The translations under genes and the position numbers were made by a program. The notes under the pieces are model-generated. The model was not told where the DNA came from, made no database searches, and was given only the letters and a program-made list of their open reading frames with translations. This document shows, piece after piece, positions 39,879-52,648 of a stretch of DNA of 64,000 nt. Location of the stretch: positions 1,307,079 to 1,371,078 of the forward strand of contig VZTI01000412.1 of the NCBI GenBank assembly GCA_013397865.1. The letters run 5' to 3'. Within the stretch, counting starts at the first letter, position 1. Each line of letters begins with the position of its first letter. The DNA comes from Struthidea cinerea (lineage: Eukaryota; Chordata; Aves; Passeriformes; Corcoracidae).

Positions 39879-39987
39879 GAGTGCAAACCAAATTCCACTG
39901 AAAGAACAGAAAGTTTCCCACCTGCCTTACCGGGAGCCATATGAAGTCACCAGTGTTTATCTCCCTTGGGCCTTCAGTGATGTCAAG
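39879..39987 (+). CDS. Candidate plus-strand exon, 109 nt, isolated
   Basis: On the plus strand a T-rich acceptor (gggtttttttacaaaccag) opens a block that is free of stops in one frame for 36 codons and ends at a strong donor (CAAG|gtaagc). It takes two bases from the previous exon and ends on a codon border. The peptide includes LPYREPYEVTSVYLPWAF, which looks protein-like. I found no plus-strand partner exon with matching phase nearby, so it could be an isolated exon of a large gene, an exon of a non-coding transcript, or chance. Confidence 0.25.
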
Positions 39988-40387
39988 GTAAGCACTTGTA
40001 TCTCAGGAGCTGGATTTTTTCCACATACACCCTTTTCTGTTATCCACAGAAGATTGTGTATTGTACATGGAATTAAATCAAGAGTGTGTACTTCACAAAA
40101 ACCATCTTTTGAAGGAAAAAACCAATCTGAGTGAAAATATATTGAAATTTAAAAAAACACAACAAACAAACCCACACCTTTCTTCCACAGACAAGATTAT
40201 TCTGAAGGTAACGGGTCACTACAAAGACACTAGGAAAAAAATGAAAACTCACATTATTTAGAGCAGTACAGCCTTATTGCTCTGTATCTGATCCACAGCT
40301 AAGGGGTTCCTGGTTGCTACAAGAGAATCTGCAATCTCACACACACTTTTACCAGTATGGGAAATGGGAATAAGCAATTTCCCTACC

Positions 40388-40412
40388 AAAAAAAAAAAAA
40401 AAAAAAAAAAAA
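40388..40412 (+). repeat. Poly-A run (25)
   Basis: Twenty-five As without an adjacent recognisable retroposon body or obvious flanking duplication. It is a homopolymer rather than a clear retrotransposition tail. Confidence 0.9.
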
Positions 40413-43400
40413 GAAATTCCATCCTGAGAAAGACATTAATAGTGAGATCAGTCTAGGATTGGAAAAAACCCAGAACGCAAAAAATGTGTCATAAACACTT
40501 AGATGTGAAGGATCTCCTGTGCAGTTGGCTCAGTTTGTCTCACTGAAAGGCAGAAAAGAATACTCTGCAATGTGGTGCAAGAAGAGGAGCTAAGCCCACA
40601 CCCCATTAAAAAAAAACAATCTAAAAAAACAAACCAAAACCAGACAGAAAATTGCTTGCTCCCAATTACTGATTCTGCTACAACTGGATTTGTTTTATTT
40701 TATGCAATACAGTGAACTGATGTAGTAAGCAGCATATATCTCAGTAAGATCAGTATTCAAAAGGTACAAAAACAAGTCACTTCAAATTCATAGTCACCAC
40801 TTATCAGGGTAAACCAAGAAAAAGCAGTATGTTACTACAGCAAAATAACATCACCTATTTCCATACCAGGTTACAAAAAGGCCTTGATTTTCTGTAGGTG
40901 ATGTATTTCAGTACGTTATCCTGTCCAACACCTCCGGAGTGGAATATTGGTTTAATCACAGCACAACGTGTATTCCAAACACCTCCGGAAAGTGATTGAT
41001 GATATGAAATTCAAAACCTTAACCCCCAAAAAACAGATAATACGCTTACTGACAAAAAAAAAACCAAAACCATAGCGGTCTAGCAGTTGCCTCCCAGGCA
41101 AGGAGCAACTGCATTTTTTTTTTTCCTCACCCAGTTTTGAGCTGCCTCAGATTCTACTGGGAATATTAAGCACTGTTTACAGCTGCTCCACCTGTACACA
41201 TCAAAGTGTCTCAATTTTTGTTTTACAATTACCTTTCAGAACAATTGCTTGCCTGTGTCCTGCTCACAGTTGATTAATCTCATTGATCACACCGTTCTGT
41301 GACACTGACAATGCCTCAGTCTCCTTTTGCTTCAGACTGATCATTAAAAAACTGAGTTGATTCATGCAAAACAAACTACTCAGGAAGCCTACAGTTTATA
41401 AGGTTAAAAACAAGGACTTGAAAGGGTTTTTTTCTGGCTGGGCTTAAGGTGGAATAAAGGTGTAGAGTGGACACCAAGTACGTTTATTGAAGTTTTAAAA
41501 GCATGGAATCTGTTTAAAGTGTTACCCCACTATATCTTAACTGCACATGCTCAACACACAAGATTTGTATTTGATGTTTTCCTATGATGTACAATCCTTT
41601 CTGTAAGTCCCTAAAAGGTATTTGACTTCAGCTCCTAGCGCCCATCTCTTCCAGAGTCCTGCCTAATAAGAAAATATTCGCTTCACCTGAGAAAAAGGCA
41701 GCCCTGATGTCCCAGCCCTCATTTCCCTTTCCCAGGCTTCCCCTCTAAACGCCCTAACAGGACCAGCTGGCTCAGAAGAAATCACAACACAAGCCAATCT
41801 GCTCCAAGTTAAGAGCGTCTGACAGGAAAACAAAAAAGAACAAATTGAGCTATTACTCCCTATAAAAATGTTGCAAAAAAGCCATCTTGAGAAATCACTT
41901 CGAAACAGTGATTTTAAAGGGCAATTAATGGATGCCAAATAACAAACTCAAAGCTCTGTTTCTTGCAAGATGTTTTTCCTACTAAGACTCTGGTATTTCT
42001 CCTCGGAGACTGTGTCCTCTTCTCATTACACAGCACAGAAATCCACCACAAGAGCCCACCTCCACCTACAGGGAGACCTCAGAGCAGGACTGAGCTTCAC
42101 CCTAAGCAGCACCAGGGCTCAAAAATGACAGATCTGTTGTTGCAGCCTTTGCTACCGAACCCAAGAGGCTTCTGTGTCCTCCTGAGGGGCACACTGTGTT
42201 ATCCAAGCTGGCAGCAGAACACAAAAGGAGAGTCAGGACAGTTGCTCCAGCAAAGCTGCTCAGGTCGGGCTTTTCCTTCAGCGCAGGGGCAGCCTGGAGA
42301 GGAGGGATCGCACGCAACAGGGAAGGAAAGGTCAGGGACAGAGAGCTCTGAGACAAACTGGCTTCGGGCTCCCTTCCCTTGAAAAGAGAGGGGTCACCTC
42401 CAAGCACCCCTGGGAAGAAAGAGGGGGCTGGTATTTAAAAGCATTTATATCCTTGTTAATTATAATTATTTATTATACACATATACAAAATTAAAACAAA
42501 TCAGGGCGCACGAACCAAAGACAAACTGGTCTAACCTCCATCCCCATGTAACCTCAGATATAATTATTAGCATGGGACTTTCCTAGCTCTTTATCAACTT
42601 CTGCCCTCAGAAGGGCAAGGTACTGTTCATTTTAAAACAGTGTATAACCAGGATATTTCAAATACCAGGTACAAAACCAAAACCTTTAAGTGCTCTGAAA
42701 GTGCTAAGCATTATTTTCTAAAATATATAAATTCCTAAAGGAGGAAAAAAAAAACACCAAACCAATTTTTGTCGAAAATAATAGGAAGACCCACACACTT
42801 TCCACCAAATCAGTAAGCACTGAGACAGCAATAAGAGAAAGGAAATTGAGAGTAATTTCTTGTACAGGATTTAGCTGTTTTGCTTGACCCACAGGAAGCA
42901 GGGAAATGCTATTTATGACACCAACAGGAAAGAAGAGAGTAATTTTTGGAGCCAGGTAGTATTGCTATTTTCATTTCTATTAATATAATGGATATAAATT
43001 TGAGACATTTAATGATACACTAAATCCCACAAAAGGAGGCAGCCTACTGCTCCCAGCAGTAGCGCTTCCCTAGAGCTTGTGCCAAGCTGTTAAGAGAGCA
43101 GCAAATTCAAGTGCTTTATAAATATTTCTGCAGGACTGTAAATACCCAGTTCAGTGGGGAATACCTGTGTACACACAGGAAATACCAAAGCTAATGCAAC
43201 ATAAATAGGAGAAAAAAAAAAACCCTGTGTGACCGAGAACTGCTCTGTCTCAAATGCTCTCTCAGGTGTCCATTATGCATCTACTCTGCACAATTAGGTG
43301 TTAGATACAGGTAAGCATTAACTTAATTTGGAGTATCCCCAGTCCTGAGTCCAGCTTCTGACCATGTATCCTCGTCCACTTGGCACCAGCCTCAAAACAC

Positions 43401-43819
43401 TTGAGGTTTTTTGATGCTGAGATGTTTTAGGATTTCTCCTTGGTGAGCTGCCAGTCAAGAACTGGGGGCCAGGACTACGGTAAAGGCCAAGGGGAAGTAC
43501 CAGCATTTGGAGAACCTGCAACTATTCATTTGCCTACCTCTTCACAGCCCAGACAGAAACGAAAAGCATGAAATGGCTTTTCGAAATGTGTTTCCCAAAA
43601 TAATGCTAATTTACACTGACTAAAAAGCATGTGCTTTAAGATTATTTTGGAATGATGGGGGAGGAGGGCAGGGGAAGAAAAAAGACTGGGAGAAGCTGTT
43701 CTGTGGTGGGAAAGGGGCCCCTTCATTCAGATTTTTGCAGTATCAACACCACAGCCCCTTGTCCATCATCTGACAGCAGTGGCTACCCAGCCCTCCACAT
43801 CAGTATCAGCAGCTACCGG

Positions 43820-43895
43820 ATCACAGAATGGTCAGAGCTGGAAAGGACCTTAAAGATTGTTCAGTTCCAACCCTCTGCCAGGGGCAGGGAGGAGG
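43820..43895 (-). repeat. Short CR1 LINE fragment
   Basis: The block contains 'atcacagaatgg', 'agctggaaaggaccttaaag' and 'ttccaaccctctgccagggg', again the reversed CR1 3' end. It is truncated after about 75 bases. The flanks show no further CR1 sequence. Confidence 0.85.
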
Positions 43896-44708
43896 ACTGT
43901 GCACCTCTGTCCTGAGGTAAACATGCACAAGATACTTAAATATTTCAGATATTCAAGCAGCATTCATAATCTCACATCATGATGCCTTTTAACTCCCAAA
44001 AAATACACCTTCCACTGGCTGCCAGCAGAAACGGTGATGTAGGGCTTTCTTGGATCTGATACTACCAACAGGCAGGATCCTCTGACGATGGAACTGCTCA
44101 GGTGTGAGGTGACCAATACTGGCACAGCGCAGGACATGATGCCACCTCCCCCTTCAGGTGTATTACCACTCCACAACAGAAATACAACTCAAACATGGAG
44201 ACCACAGCTTAAAACTGCAAGCATGACAGGGTCAAACTCCATGAAAAGAAAGCCAAGGACAGTAACCTGGTGTGTGTCGGAATGGAAAACCTCAACTCCC
44301 AGGGTCCTGTCGCAAACATAAGCAAAGCATCAGTCAGGAACATAGCAGAATGCAGCAGGACTGTGTGTGTCCAGTATTATAGCCCTTGTTTCCAGTTTCT
44401 TCTTACCTTAATCTTTAGCTCCAAAACCACTAATTATTTACAGTCCTTCCCTGACACCTATAGCGTTGTTAACATTTTTATTCACAAGGTATTGCTAACA
44501 TCTTCCAACTTATCTTCTCCTTAATCAGTCATTCTGCATTTCAGATGTAACTCACTACATGGAAATAGCTGTTCCGAGTGATAAAATTTTATCTATTTGT
44601 GTTTCCACAAAGGACTATTCATTTCACATTCAGGATCTACCATACAGATAAGCCTTACTGCAGAGGCATAACTGGGAAAGCTCACTAAATAAAGGACCTC
44701 AGGATGCC

Positions 44709-45018
44709 TGTGCTGGTTTTCTCTGGAGTAGAGTTAATTTTCTTCAAAGTAGCTGATATGGAGGTATGGCTTGGATTTGGGCTGGAAACAGTGCTGATAA
44801 TACAGGGGTGTTTGAGTTGCTGCTGAGCAGTGCTTACACAGAGTCAAGTTCTTTCTGCTTCTCGTGCCACTGCTCCAGCAAAGTAAGCTGGGGGTACACA
44901 AAAAATTGGGAAGGGACACAGGTGGGAGAGCTGATCCCAGCTGACCCAAGGGACCGTATGGTGTCATGCTCATCTTACTAAGCTAGGGGGGCACATTTGG
45001 AGTGATGCCAGACAGAAG
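44709..45018 (+). mobile_element. 3'-truncated avian ERVL-type LTR
   Basis: The block starts TGTGCTGGTTTT and keeps the landmarks 'gagttaattttctt', 'gcagtgcttacacagagtca', 'gctgggggtacacaa', 'gggaagggacacag' and 'gtgtcatgctcat'. This is the U3 of a widespread avian ERV-L-like LTR. The region expected to hold the TATA box is mutated (catcttactaag). The match fades after 'ggagtgatgcc', so R and U5 are missing. It is a non-functional solo remnant. Confidence 0.75.
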
Positions 45019-48000
45019 CGCAATTTTTCTTAAATAAGCATGAAAAGACAAAAGTAGAGCACTTACCCTACTTTAAATCATTGTTGTGCAGAGAGGAACA
45101 CTAAAGGTTTCCCAAATTTATCACTCAGCCCATATTGGAAAGAATAGTAAGCATACAAAAAACACACCAGCCTGGTTCCGACTTGGACTTCCGCTCACAG
45201 AAGAAACACTGTAGATAAAACTTGGATCTTTCCATTACCTACAAGGTTAATCCCTGTTCCACAACCCCATTTATAGGGTTACCTATCTGAAAAGCAGCAG
45301 TTTCATCTAAAAGAGACATCCAGGGAGGAATTGGTTTCTTATTTTCCCCTGAAAACAGGAAATTCTTCACAGAAGCGGCAAGACAAAGTGTTAGTCCTCG
45401 CTGGGGGCTGAAGTAGGTGCAGAGCTACTACAGGTACGAGAAGTAAGGAACACTGCAAACACATGCACCCAAAACTTGGTAATCAAATAAATGACTCGTG
45501 CACACCAACAAAAAAAGAAAATCAGAACAGCCTCTGGGCCTCCCCTGAAATACCAGGCAGACCCAGTGAGTCAATACTACAGACAACAAGCTTCACAAGA
45601 AAATGTGTGCCAGAACAAGTCACCCACACAGTGACTGTTGCCATTTTCTTCCAGGTTTCCTAATCTTTTCAAATGGGCATCTACATAATTTGTTTTATTT
45701 ACAAGAAGAGCAAACACACACCCCATTAGCAAAACTATCAATGACATCATTCGTTTGTTTCTACAGCCCATAATTATGTGCACAACAGACCACAGGCCAA
45801 CACCAAAAGCAGGAGACCACAGATTCCAGCCTTTATGCTTTTGGTACCACAAGGAAGGAAAATACTAGGGAAAAGAACCACCCAGCAAACCCTGAACAAC
45901 CTCAACACAAAAAAACCCACGACAGTATCAGCAGGAAGAGACATGCAACTGCCTGAAAATAGGAAAAAGGTTACTGAAATAATATTCTTTACTTTGAACC
46001 ACCTATAGCAAGAACGATTTACTCTAGAGACACTTCCCCACCTTAGTCACTTTAAGTACATTTACACAAATAAACTTAATTTGATTAGTCATATATGACC
46101 ACTATAATAAGACTTATTTTAACCTTTTAAACTTTGGGTTTACTCTTCATCACCGAGAACACGTCCGAGCTTAATTAGAAGTGAATATTAACGCTAAGCC
46201 TCCAATTACACTGTCACACTTTCAGCAAACACTAGTACAGCTGATGTTATAGAATAAGGGGCTAATTTTGCATGGAAGGAAGTTTCAAAAAGGCACAAAC
46301 TTTTGGGAAGTCACAACCCAAACACCCCACTGTAGTCTCTAAATTATGGGTACGAGTCAACAAGAGGTCATTGCACCCCACGACCACTGTGATTCTTCAC
46401 AAAGGTGGGCTCTACTCCACATATGCTTTTAGAACCAATCCTTAGATATGAAACAAAATTAATAAACATAAAGCCTCAGGAAACCATCTGCACAGAAGAA
46501 ACATGGAAGACTATCATTAAGGATCCAAGAGTTTCTTAAATTTTGGTCAGGAGTGGGAGCAATTTGAGCATTTTTCTATTTTTAAGACATAGCACTTGTC
46601 ACTTTGTTGTACTTGCGGCCTACATGACTGTAGATGACTGTCTTCCTTCAAAGAAGAGATTTTCAAGTACAAATTTAAACTGCGAAAGTGTTATTTTCAT
46701 TGCAACCATAACCTTTGAAATAAGTAGGTACTTAATGACAGAGCAACTGTCCAAACCTTCTAGTGACACTGGAATGAGGAAGCAACAAGCTACAATTTGT
46801 TGGGTTTTTTTTTTAAAGCTCATTATTTCTTCCAGTATTTGGAACAGCTGGTAAAAGTAATCATTTGGCAAGGTCTGTCAAGGGATAAAAAAAATTAAAG
46901 TGTATTTGCTATGGTAGACTACATACTTTAAACCAAAATGAAAGGCTGAAACATACAAATATTTATGAAAGAACAGGGGGTTTCAGACTTCCAAATGGTG
47001 CAATAAATATGCACGCACACACGTTAGCTCAGATAAACACATCCCTTTCATTTTATGCTCCACCATTTAACTCTTTTCACAGATCCATCTTCACAACCTT
47101 AGAGATTCACTGAAGTGCTGTGGACATGCAACACAGTTCTGTATAATATCAGAATAATAATAATAATATTAATCAGTAAACCACACATCACCCACCACCC
47201 TGAAGATCTCAGGAACAAACATGCTGGTGCTCTACACTTACATGAGAAAGCCCTGACATCCACATCCCATGTACCACCTATGAGACCATTATGTTCCCAT
47301 GTCCACGTGGATAAGGACAGCTTTCAAGATGTGCTGGTATTGTTTGAAATGCTTTATAAAGTCATGGCATCAAAATTCAGCACTTTTTTCCTTCTGGAAA
47401 GCCACCATTTTAATTTCATCCGGGAAATAAATTCACACAGGCCACACAATTTCTGGTGCACAGAGATTACGCACTTCTTTGTGATAAGGGGGAAAGGATG
47501 ACACAGGATTCACCAGAAGTCATTAACCACTTTAGAAGATACACACACAAAGAGGAGGAATTATTGCAACCCCTGGATGAGCTTGGCATCCAACTGCAAT
47601 AGCAGACACAGACAACAGGGGATAAGTGGAGCTGTGTATCATTAGCCTCATTGACAGAGACACAGTTTAAAAACACCACCAAGCCTGGTAAGCAGCTGCT
47701 TGGCAAGACAGTGTTTAGACAGCCAATTTACTTTGAGTTCCAGCCCAAAAGATGCAGCCCCGTTTCTACTGATGTTTGCTGCTGAGCTTTTCTTTTTTCT
47801 GCTCTACTGCAAATTTATCCAAACTTTCAAAAACCAAAATCTTAGGCTTCTACTTGCACCTAAATGAGTATCACAAGATAGTTTGCACCAACTCATCCTC
47901 CAGTGGAAGGCTACAAATAAGATGTTTTCCTGCTCTTAGAAGTCCATTAAAACAAAATACTTCTTCAGCAACATCCTTGTCACACCAGCCAAGCAAAACA

Positions 48001-49104
48001 CATCATTCCTAATGATACAATGACACTCCCAGTCTTACCCCATCAGTTCAGATGAGCACTAAAAGGTTTGACTGACTTGGATGCACCACTGAACAAAATC
48101 TACCAGGCTTAAATGAAAAGATGTAGAAAGAGGAGTGTTAATTAAGTTCTCCCTCTGGTTCATTCCTTGCCATTACACAGCCATGGAATTACAGATATCA
48201 GCCCATCCATGGAATTCAGAGGTACCTCAAAAAGCCTTATTTCAGACTACTTATACACTGAAACCTTGCAGCAATGGTTACATTGGGAACCTGAGTGGCA
48301 ACAGCCACAGATTAAGTGCTTCTGGATACTCTCCTGTATCTTTCCATACATCACCCTTGCATTTTCAATGCCACTTAGTAAAATATTCATAATAACTCAA
48401 AGGTCTAGAATGAGGATCCAATAAAACCAAAACACAATTAAGAAAGAAACTGAAGGGTAAAGGTTTTAGTCTAACCTCAAAATATCCAGTATTTGCTTGA
48501 AGCAGTGTAACAGATGGGCCAGAAACTACTTTTTCTGGCTTTCTCCTAGCAGCCCACAGCTCCTGGACCTGTGCCTACACCAGACCTCACCACTAAACAA
48601 CACAGGTGCAAGGACTGCATGTTAAAGCAGGAGAGAAGAGCCACAAGAATCTGATGGGGAACCTGCTGACAATACATGATCAAAACATGTGTTAATTGAT
48701 CAAAATTCTACGCTAACTTTCAAAACTCATGTTCAAGGACAAGTCATACAAGTTGTTCTTGCCTAAGACAGGTATTTCAGCTACCAACCACACAGGTTAA
48801 GCAAGAAGGAAACACTTCTTTATCTACTGGCTTTTTTATTACTTGCTCACTGGTGTGTATTTTAAATCAACTCATATTACTAAAATGGATTCCTTTATGT
48901 GGTGAAATAATATGAACAATAACACACAAGTTTCTCTGCTAGAATAGCTGCCTCTAGCGCAGCCATTAAAGTGCTCAAATTGGCAATAGACACAGTGCTC
49001 ATTTTCCAGTGGCATCACACCCGCGCCTTGAATTCACTGAGAAAATAAAATTTATTTCTTTAGGAAAAACAAAACCCTGTCAGAATCAATATCACAAGTT
49101 AGCA

Positions 49105-49125
49105 ATTCCCTATCCAATAGGGAAT
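49105..49125 (+). repeat. Short perfect inverted repeat
   Basis: Nine-base arms (attccctat and atagggaat) flank a three-base loop. It is not followed by a T-run and no bacterial-type terminator is implied. Confidence 0.8.
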
Positions 49126-51599
49126 CTTTTCAACCGAGTATGAGGATTTCAGACTAAGCCATTAACTTGCAAAGGCTCAGAACAGAGAGCTTCCCAGTCC
49201 CACATTCAAAGCAATGTGACCATCATGCAAGTTGTAAATGCAGTGCAATAGACCAGTTCTGCTTTTCAAAGCACTGCCAGACTTGCTCCCATGCACAACA
49301 ATAATCATCCCCAAGCATTTTAATGAAAAAATCAACTATTTCTGATGGAAAAGATACGCACTGTTTTGTGGCTGATATTCACAGGACTTCTCATGTTACT
49401 CTGTGCTTCACTCCTTGCCTCTAAGCCATTAATTGCAAATGACTCTGCTGCTGGGGAAAGCACATCTTTGGAAATGCAAGACTGGAAAACCCTAGAGTTC
49501 CATGGAAAGTATTTTTCTATTTCCATAGTAGCAGGTCTCCAGCAAGTATGACCACTGGGCATCACCTTTTTCAGGACTATCTAGATGTATTTTAGGATCT
49601 TACCCTGGGTCTAAAATGGCCAGGATACTTCAAGGACAAGTTTAAAACGAACAAAGAGCAAAATAAAGCCCCATATGCAAGGGCTCAAATGAGAAAATCC
49701 ATTTTTCATTAGAGCATATTAGCATAATCACAAGTCCTTACTTTTGTTAGACAGAAAATTCTTCTGTTGATCACAGAGGGAAACTCGCGGCAAAATCAGA
49801 AGAGTCTAACTCAGACTTACGAATTCCAAGTACCCCGGGAAATAACACAGGCCTTAATATCACCACTGCCTGTCTCCAGCAAAATGCAAATTAAGCTGTG
49901 AAAAAGACTACAAACCCCTTCCCTCCGCCGAAAACCAACAAAACCCACAATTTCTCAGCTTTTTTCTGTCTCTTTCACTGGTTTACTCTGCTCTGATGCT
50001 GAGGCTTGGACGGACCACTAGGGTCATGGGGTATAAACATAGCTAAACTATGTCAGCCAAAAATTGGAAAGATTATAGCTAAAAACCACAGTAGAATATA
50101 TGCTGAAACACAGCGAGCCATCACAAAGCTGTGCCGTGCCAAGCTTCTTGGTTCTCCGTTTGCACTGCTTCAGTGGAGAAGGAAGGAACTGAGGCAATTA
50201 TTGTTACAAAAAGGTAACCTTTATTGGTACAAAAAGGTCCATCTTTATGGAAAGAAAGATCCAGGCAAAACCACTACCTTTTCTTTCTGGTTTCAGTTTG
50301 GTGTGCGCCTTTCCACAAAGAAACGATGGAGTCCCTATCCCAGAGTTCTCACCACGTATTTACGTCAAGATGAAGTTTGCAAAGATGCAAACTTTCCACA
50401 ATTTAACACGGTTTTTCATTTTACTTGTATGTATACTTTTGAAATACAGGTCAGAGCCAAACAGTAAATGCAAAAGGAAGTAACAATTTGAGGCTTTTTA
50501 GTGGGAGCACTGTATTGTTTCTCCGCAGTTATTGTATATCTGCAAAAGTAACTTGTTCCAATTGTGTTTTTCCTCCATGGAGCACAAGATTTGCTTCCCA
50601 ACAACCTTCCTTTTCCAAGGCTGCAGAGAGGAAGGAGTAAATTTGTATCATTCTTCCTTTGTATGACAGTTTCCACAATGGTGTGAATTTTGTTTAAATT
50701 CATTTTCAAAAATAATTTCTCCTGCTCCTGTAGCTCTGTGTGAGCTTGTATCCCAGCACATAGCAACTCTAAAACTTCTAGAATACATCACCTTTAGTAC
50801 AATACTCATAGAAGGCTCAAAATACTTAAGAGCAAGGAACAAATGAAAGGCTTTTACATAGTCACAATCCTGTTTCATTGAACTTGCATCCCTCCCATCA
50901 TCATCTCATAGTTCGGTTTTCGGAAATATTCCTGCATCTTCTCTGTCGGCCTCTGCTTGATCCAGAGCTTTTCTGGATAAAAATCTCCTCTGTTTCTGAG
51001 GGAACAGATATCCCACTCCTGCCTAACCACTTACATCACCAAGGAAATCATCCCCTTGATTGCCCTAACAGTACATTAGCAGTTAAAAATATATATATTC
51101 TACCACTTAGGCTTGCGTGCCTGAAAGAGCAGATGATGCCCACTCAAGCAGCTTTTCTGCACTCAGATCCCCCATCAATTTCCATGCAAATTCCCCACGG
51201 AGAATGACTACAAAGACTGGGCTCCTGCAAATATTTATAGCATAATTCAACACGGTTAATGAAGTAACCATGACACAAACCAGAGAGAATACCAGTTTAA
51301 TATGTCAGCCCTTAGCCACATGAATAGAAATTAATACATACACATAGATATCATCTAAATCATGAGACAACTACAGGCTCTGCATTGCTAAATAGTGCAG
51401 CTGTAACAACACAAAAAAACCCTTGAATCCTAAAAGGTAATGATGTTTAACAGACAAACAAACAGTAGAAAAGCTAAATGTCACTTTAGGGAAAAAAAAA
51501 AAAAAAGGTGTGGAAAATCAGCATAGGTGACCTAATTTATGGTTCAGTGTTTCTTGAGTAGATATAGTAATATGCAAACTACTTCAGTACTAGCAAAAA

Positions 51600-51609
51600 G
51601 GGGGGGGGN
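51600..51609 (+). other. G9 homopolymer followed by an ambiguous base
   Basis: Nine Gs end at an N (51609). Like the N at 18788, it sits in a homopolymer and probably marks a consensus uncertainty. Confidence 0.8.
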
Positions 51610-52361
51610 AAATGCCATTAAATAAAAAAAAATAAAATACAGCAATTGAAGGACGTGTACTTACATGAAAGGTATCCAAGTATGATAATAGTACCCATCT
51701 CTTAATTTCCAATCATCAGTTTTACACTTTTTACACATTGCCTGAGAGATAAGTTCCTAGAATTGAGTGCTTATCAGTGCACACACTGGCAATTTCAAGC
51801 AGTTTTGCTCAGGAAAAACAAGATTTCTAAGCTGCAGTCATCTCATTTTTACAAACATCTGCTATCTTTACTGCTTTAGGATTTAAAATTCAAAAGGGCA
51901 TATGCAGCATCTAGTGATTTAAAAGATTTTCTTCCTCACAGTAAAATCCTTTAAAAATATGCTTCTGTATTCACATGCTCCTATTTCAGTTGTACTAGGG
52001 AAACTGACAGAAATTAACCTAAAACCTAATATTCCACTCCCATAACTACATAAAAATCATACTTCAATCTACTACTCCTACCCTTGCTTTTCCAAAAAAT
52101 AATACTTGAATTATATATGAAGTGTGAAGTCAATGATATTAACTCCCTAATTAGATATTCTTTTCCCATTACCCAAAAAATTGGTATTTGATGCAATGGA
52201 AGTGTGCACAACATGTTATTAATCACTGTCAACAATGTGAAAGGTTGCAAAGATAACTACTCATCGTTATAGAACCTGGGCACGTGGCCAAAAAGGAAAA
52301 AACACACACATGGATATTAAGTTATCATCGATGGTTAGGAATAGTTTTTGGCTTCCGAAGT

Positions 52362-52495
52362 TCAACACTCAAACATCTGACATGCTGCCTGGATCTCCCT
52401 CACAAAGGCCTTGATTTCCGAAGGGTTTAACTGCACGATGTTCTCTGTGAACATGCAGTGCGTTGCCACATATGCTGGCTGACAACGTGCCCGGA
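52362..52495 (-). CDS. Probable terminal coding exon of an unidentified minus-strand gene
   Basis: This is the strongest coding-like block in the window. On the minus strand it follows a good acceptor (gtgtgtctgcag) and starts with two bases that complete a codon begun in the previous exon. It then reads 43 codons to TGA at 52364-52362. The peptide has the mixed charged and hydrophobic pattern of a folded helical C-terminus, including NPSEIKAFVREIQAAC, and ends CQMFEC. Several CpG-containing codons (ACG, TCG) are kept, which is unusual for neutral DNA here. The required incoming phase (one base) is supplied by the blocks at 52619-52648 and 53613-53687. I do not recognise the family. A second frame is also open across most of the block, so openness alone is not proof. 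No convincing AATAAA for the minus strand was found close downstream, so the 3' UTR is undefined. Confidence 0.5.
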
Positions 52496-52618
52496 CTGCA
52501 GACACACAAGAAGTTAAGATATTGGAGCCTAAGACTCAATTCTGAACCATTTGCTGAAGTGCACAGTCACGTCTTCCTCTCAGGCATTAAGGACGAAACG
52601 AACCTATTAAACAGTCAC

Positions 52619-52648
52619 CGTGTTGGTTTATGATATCTTTGACATTAT
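52619..52648 (-). CDS. Candidate small internal exon (phase 1 to 1)
   Basis: A 30-nt block on the minus strand follows a pyrimidine-rich acceptor (tgtctcctttgcag) and ends at a G|gtgact donor. Only one frame is open, reading NVKDIINQH. It takes one base from the exon before and passes one base on, which matches both the 53.6-kb block upstream and the terminal exon downstream. A second possible donor 15 bases further on (TAG|gttcgt) would extend it to 52604 without changing phase. The block is short, so the evidence is mainly phase agreement with its neighbours. Confidence 0.3.

Larger units (their letters stand above)
39988..52361. other. Non-coding stretch downstream of the minus-strand gene
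   Basis: It contains the CR1 and LTR remnants at 43.8 and 44.7 kb and otherwise intergenic-type sequence. It should include the 3' UTR of the minus-strand gene immediately left of 52362, but no clear polyadenylation signal was found. Confidence 0.55.

Noticed and set aside
41963..42382. 139-codon plus-strand frame in a GC-richer patch
   Set aside because: The opposite strand is open as well, and CpG is not enriched enough to suggest a promoter or first exon.
50006..50467. 153-codon plus-strand open frame rich in Lys/Arg/Gln
   Set aside because: Looks superficially protein-like but has no recognisable domain, no good start context and no convincing exon borders. The length is compatible with chance.
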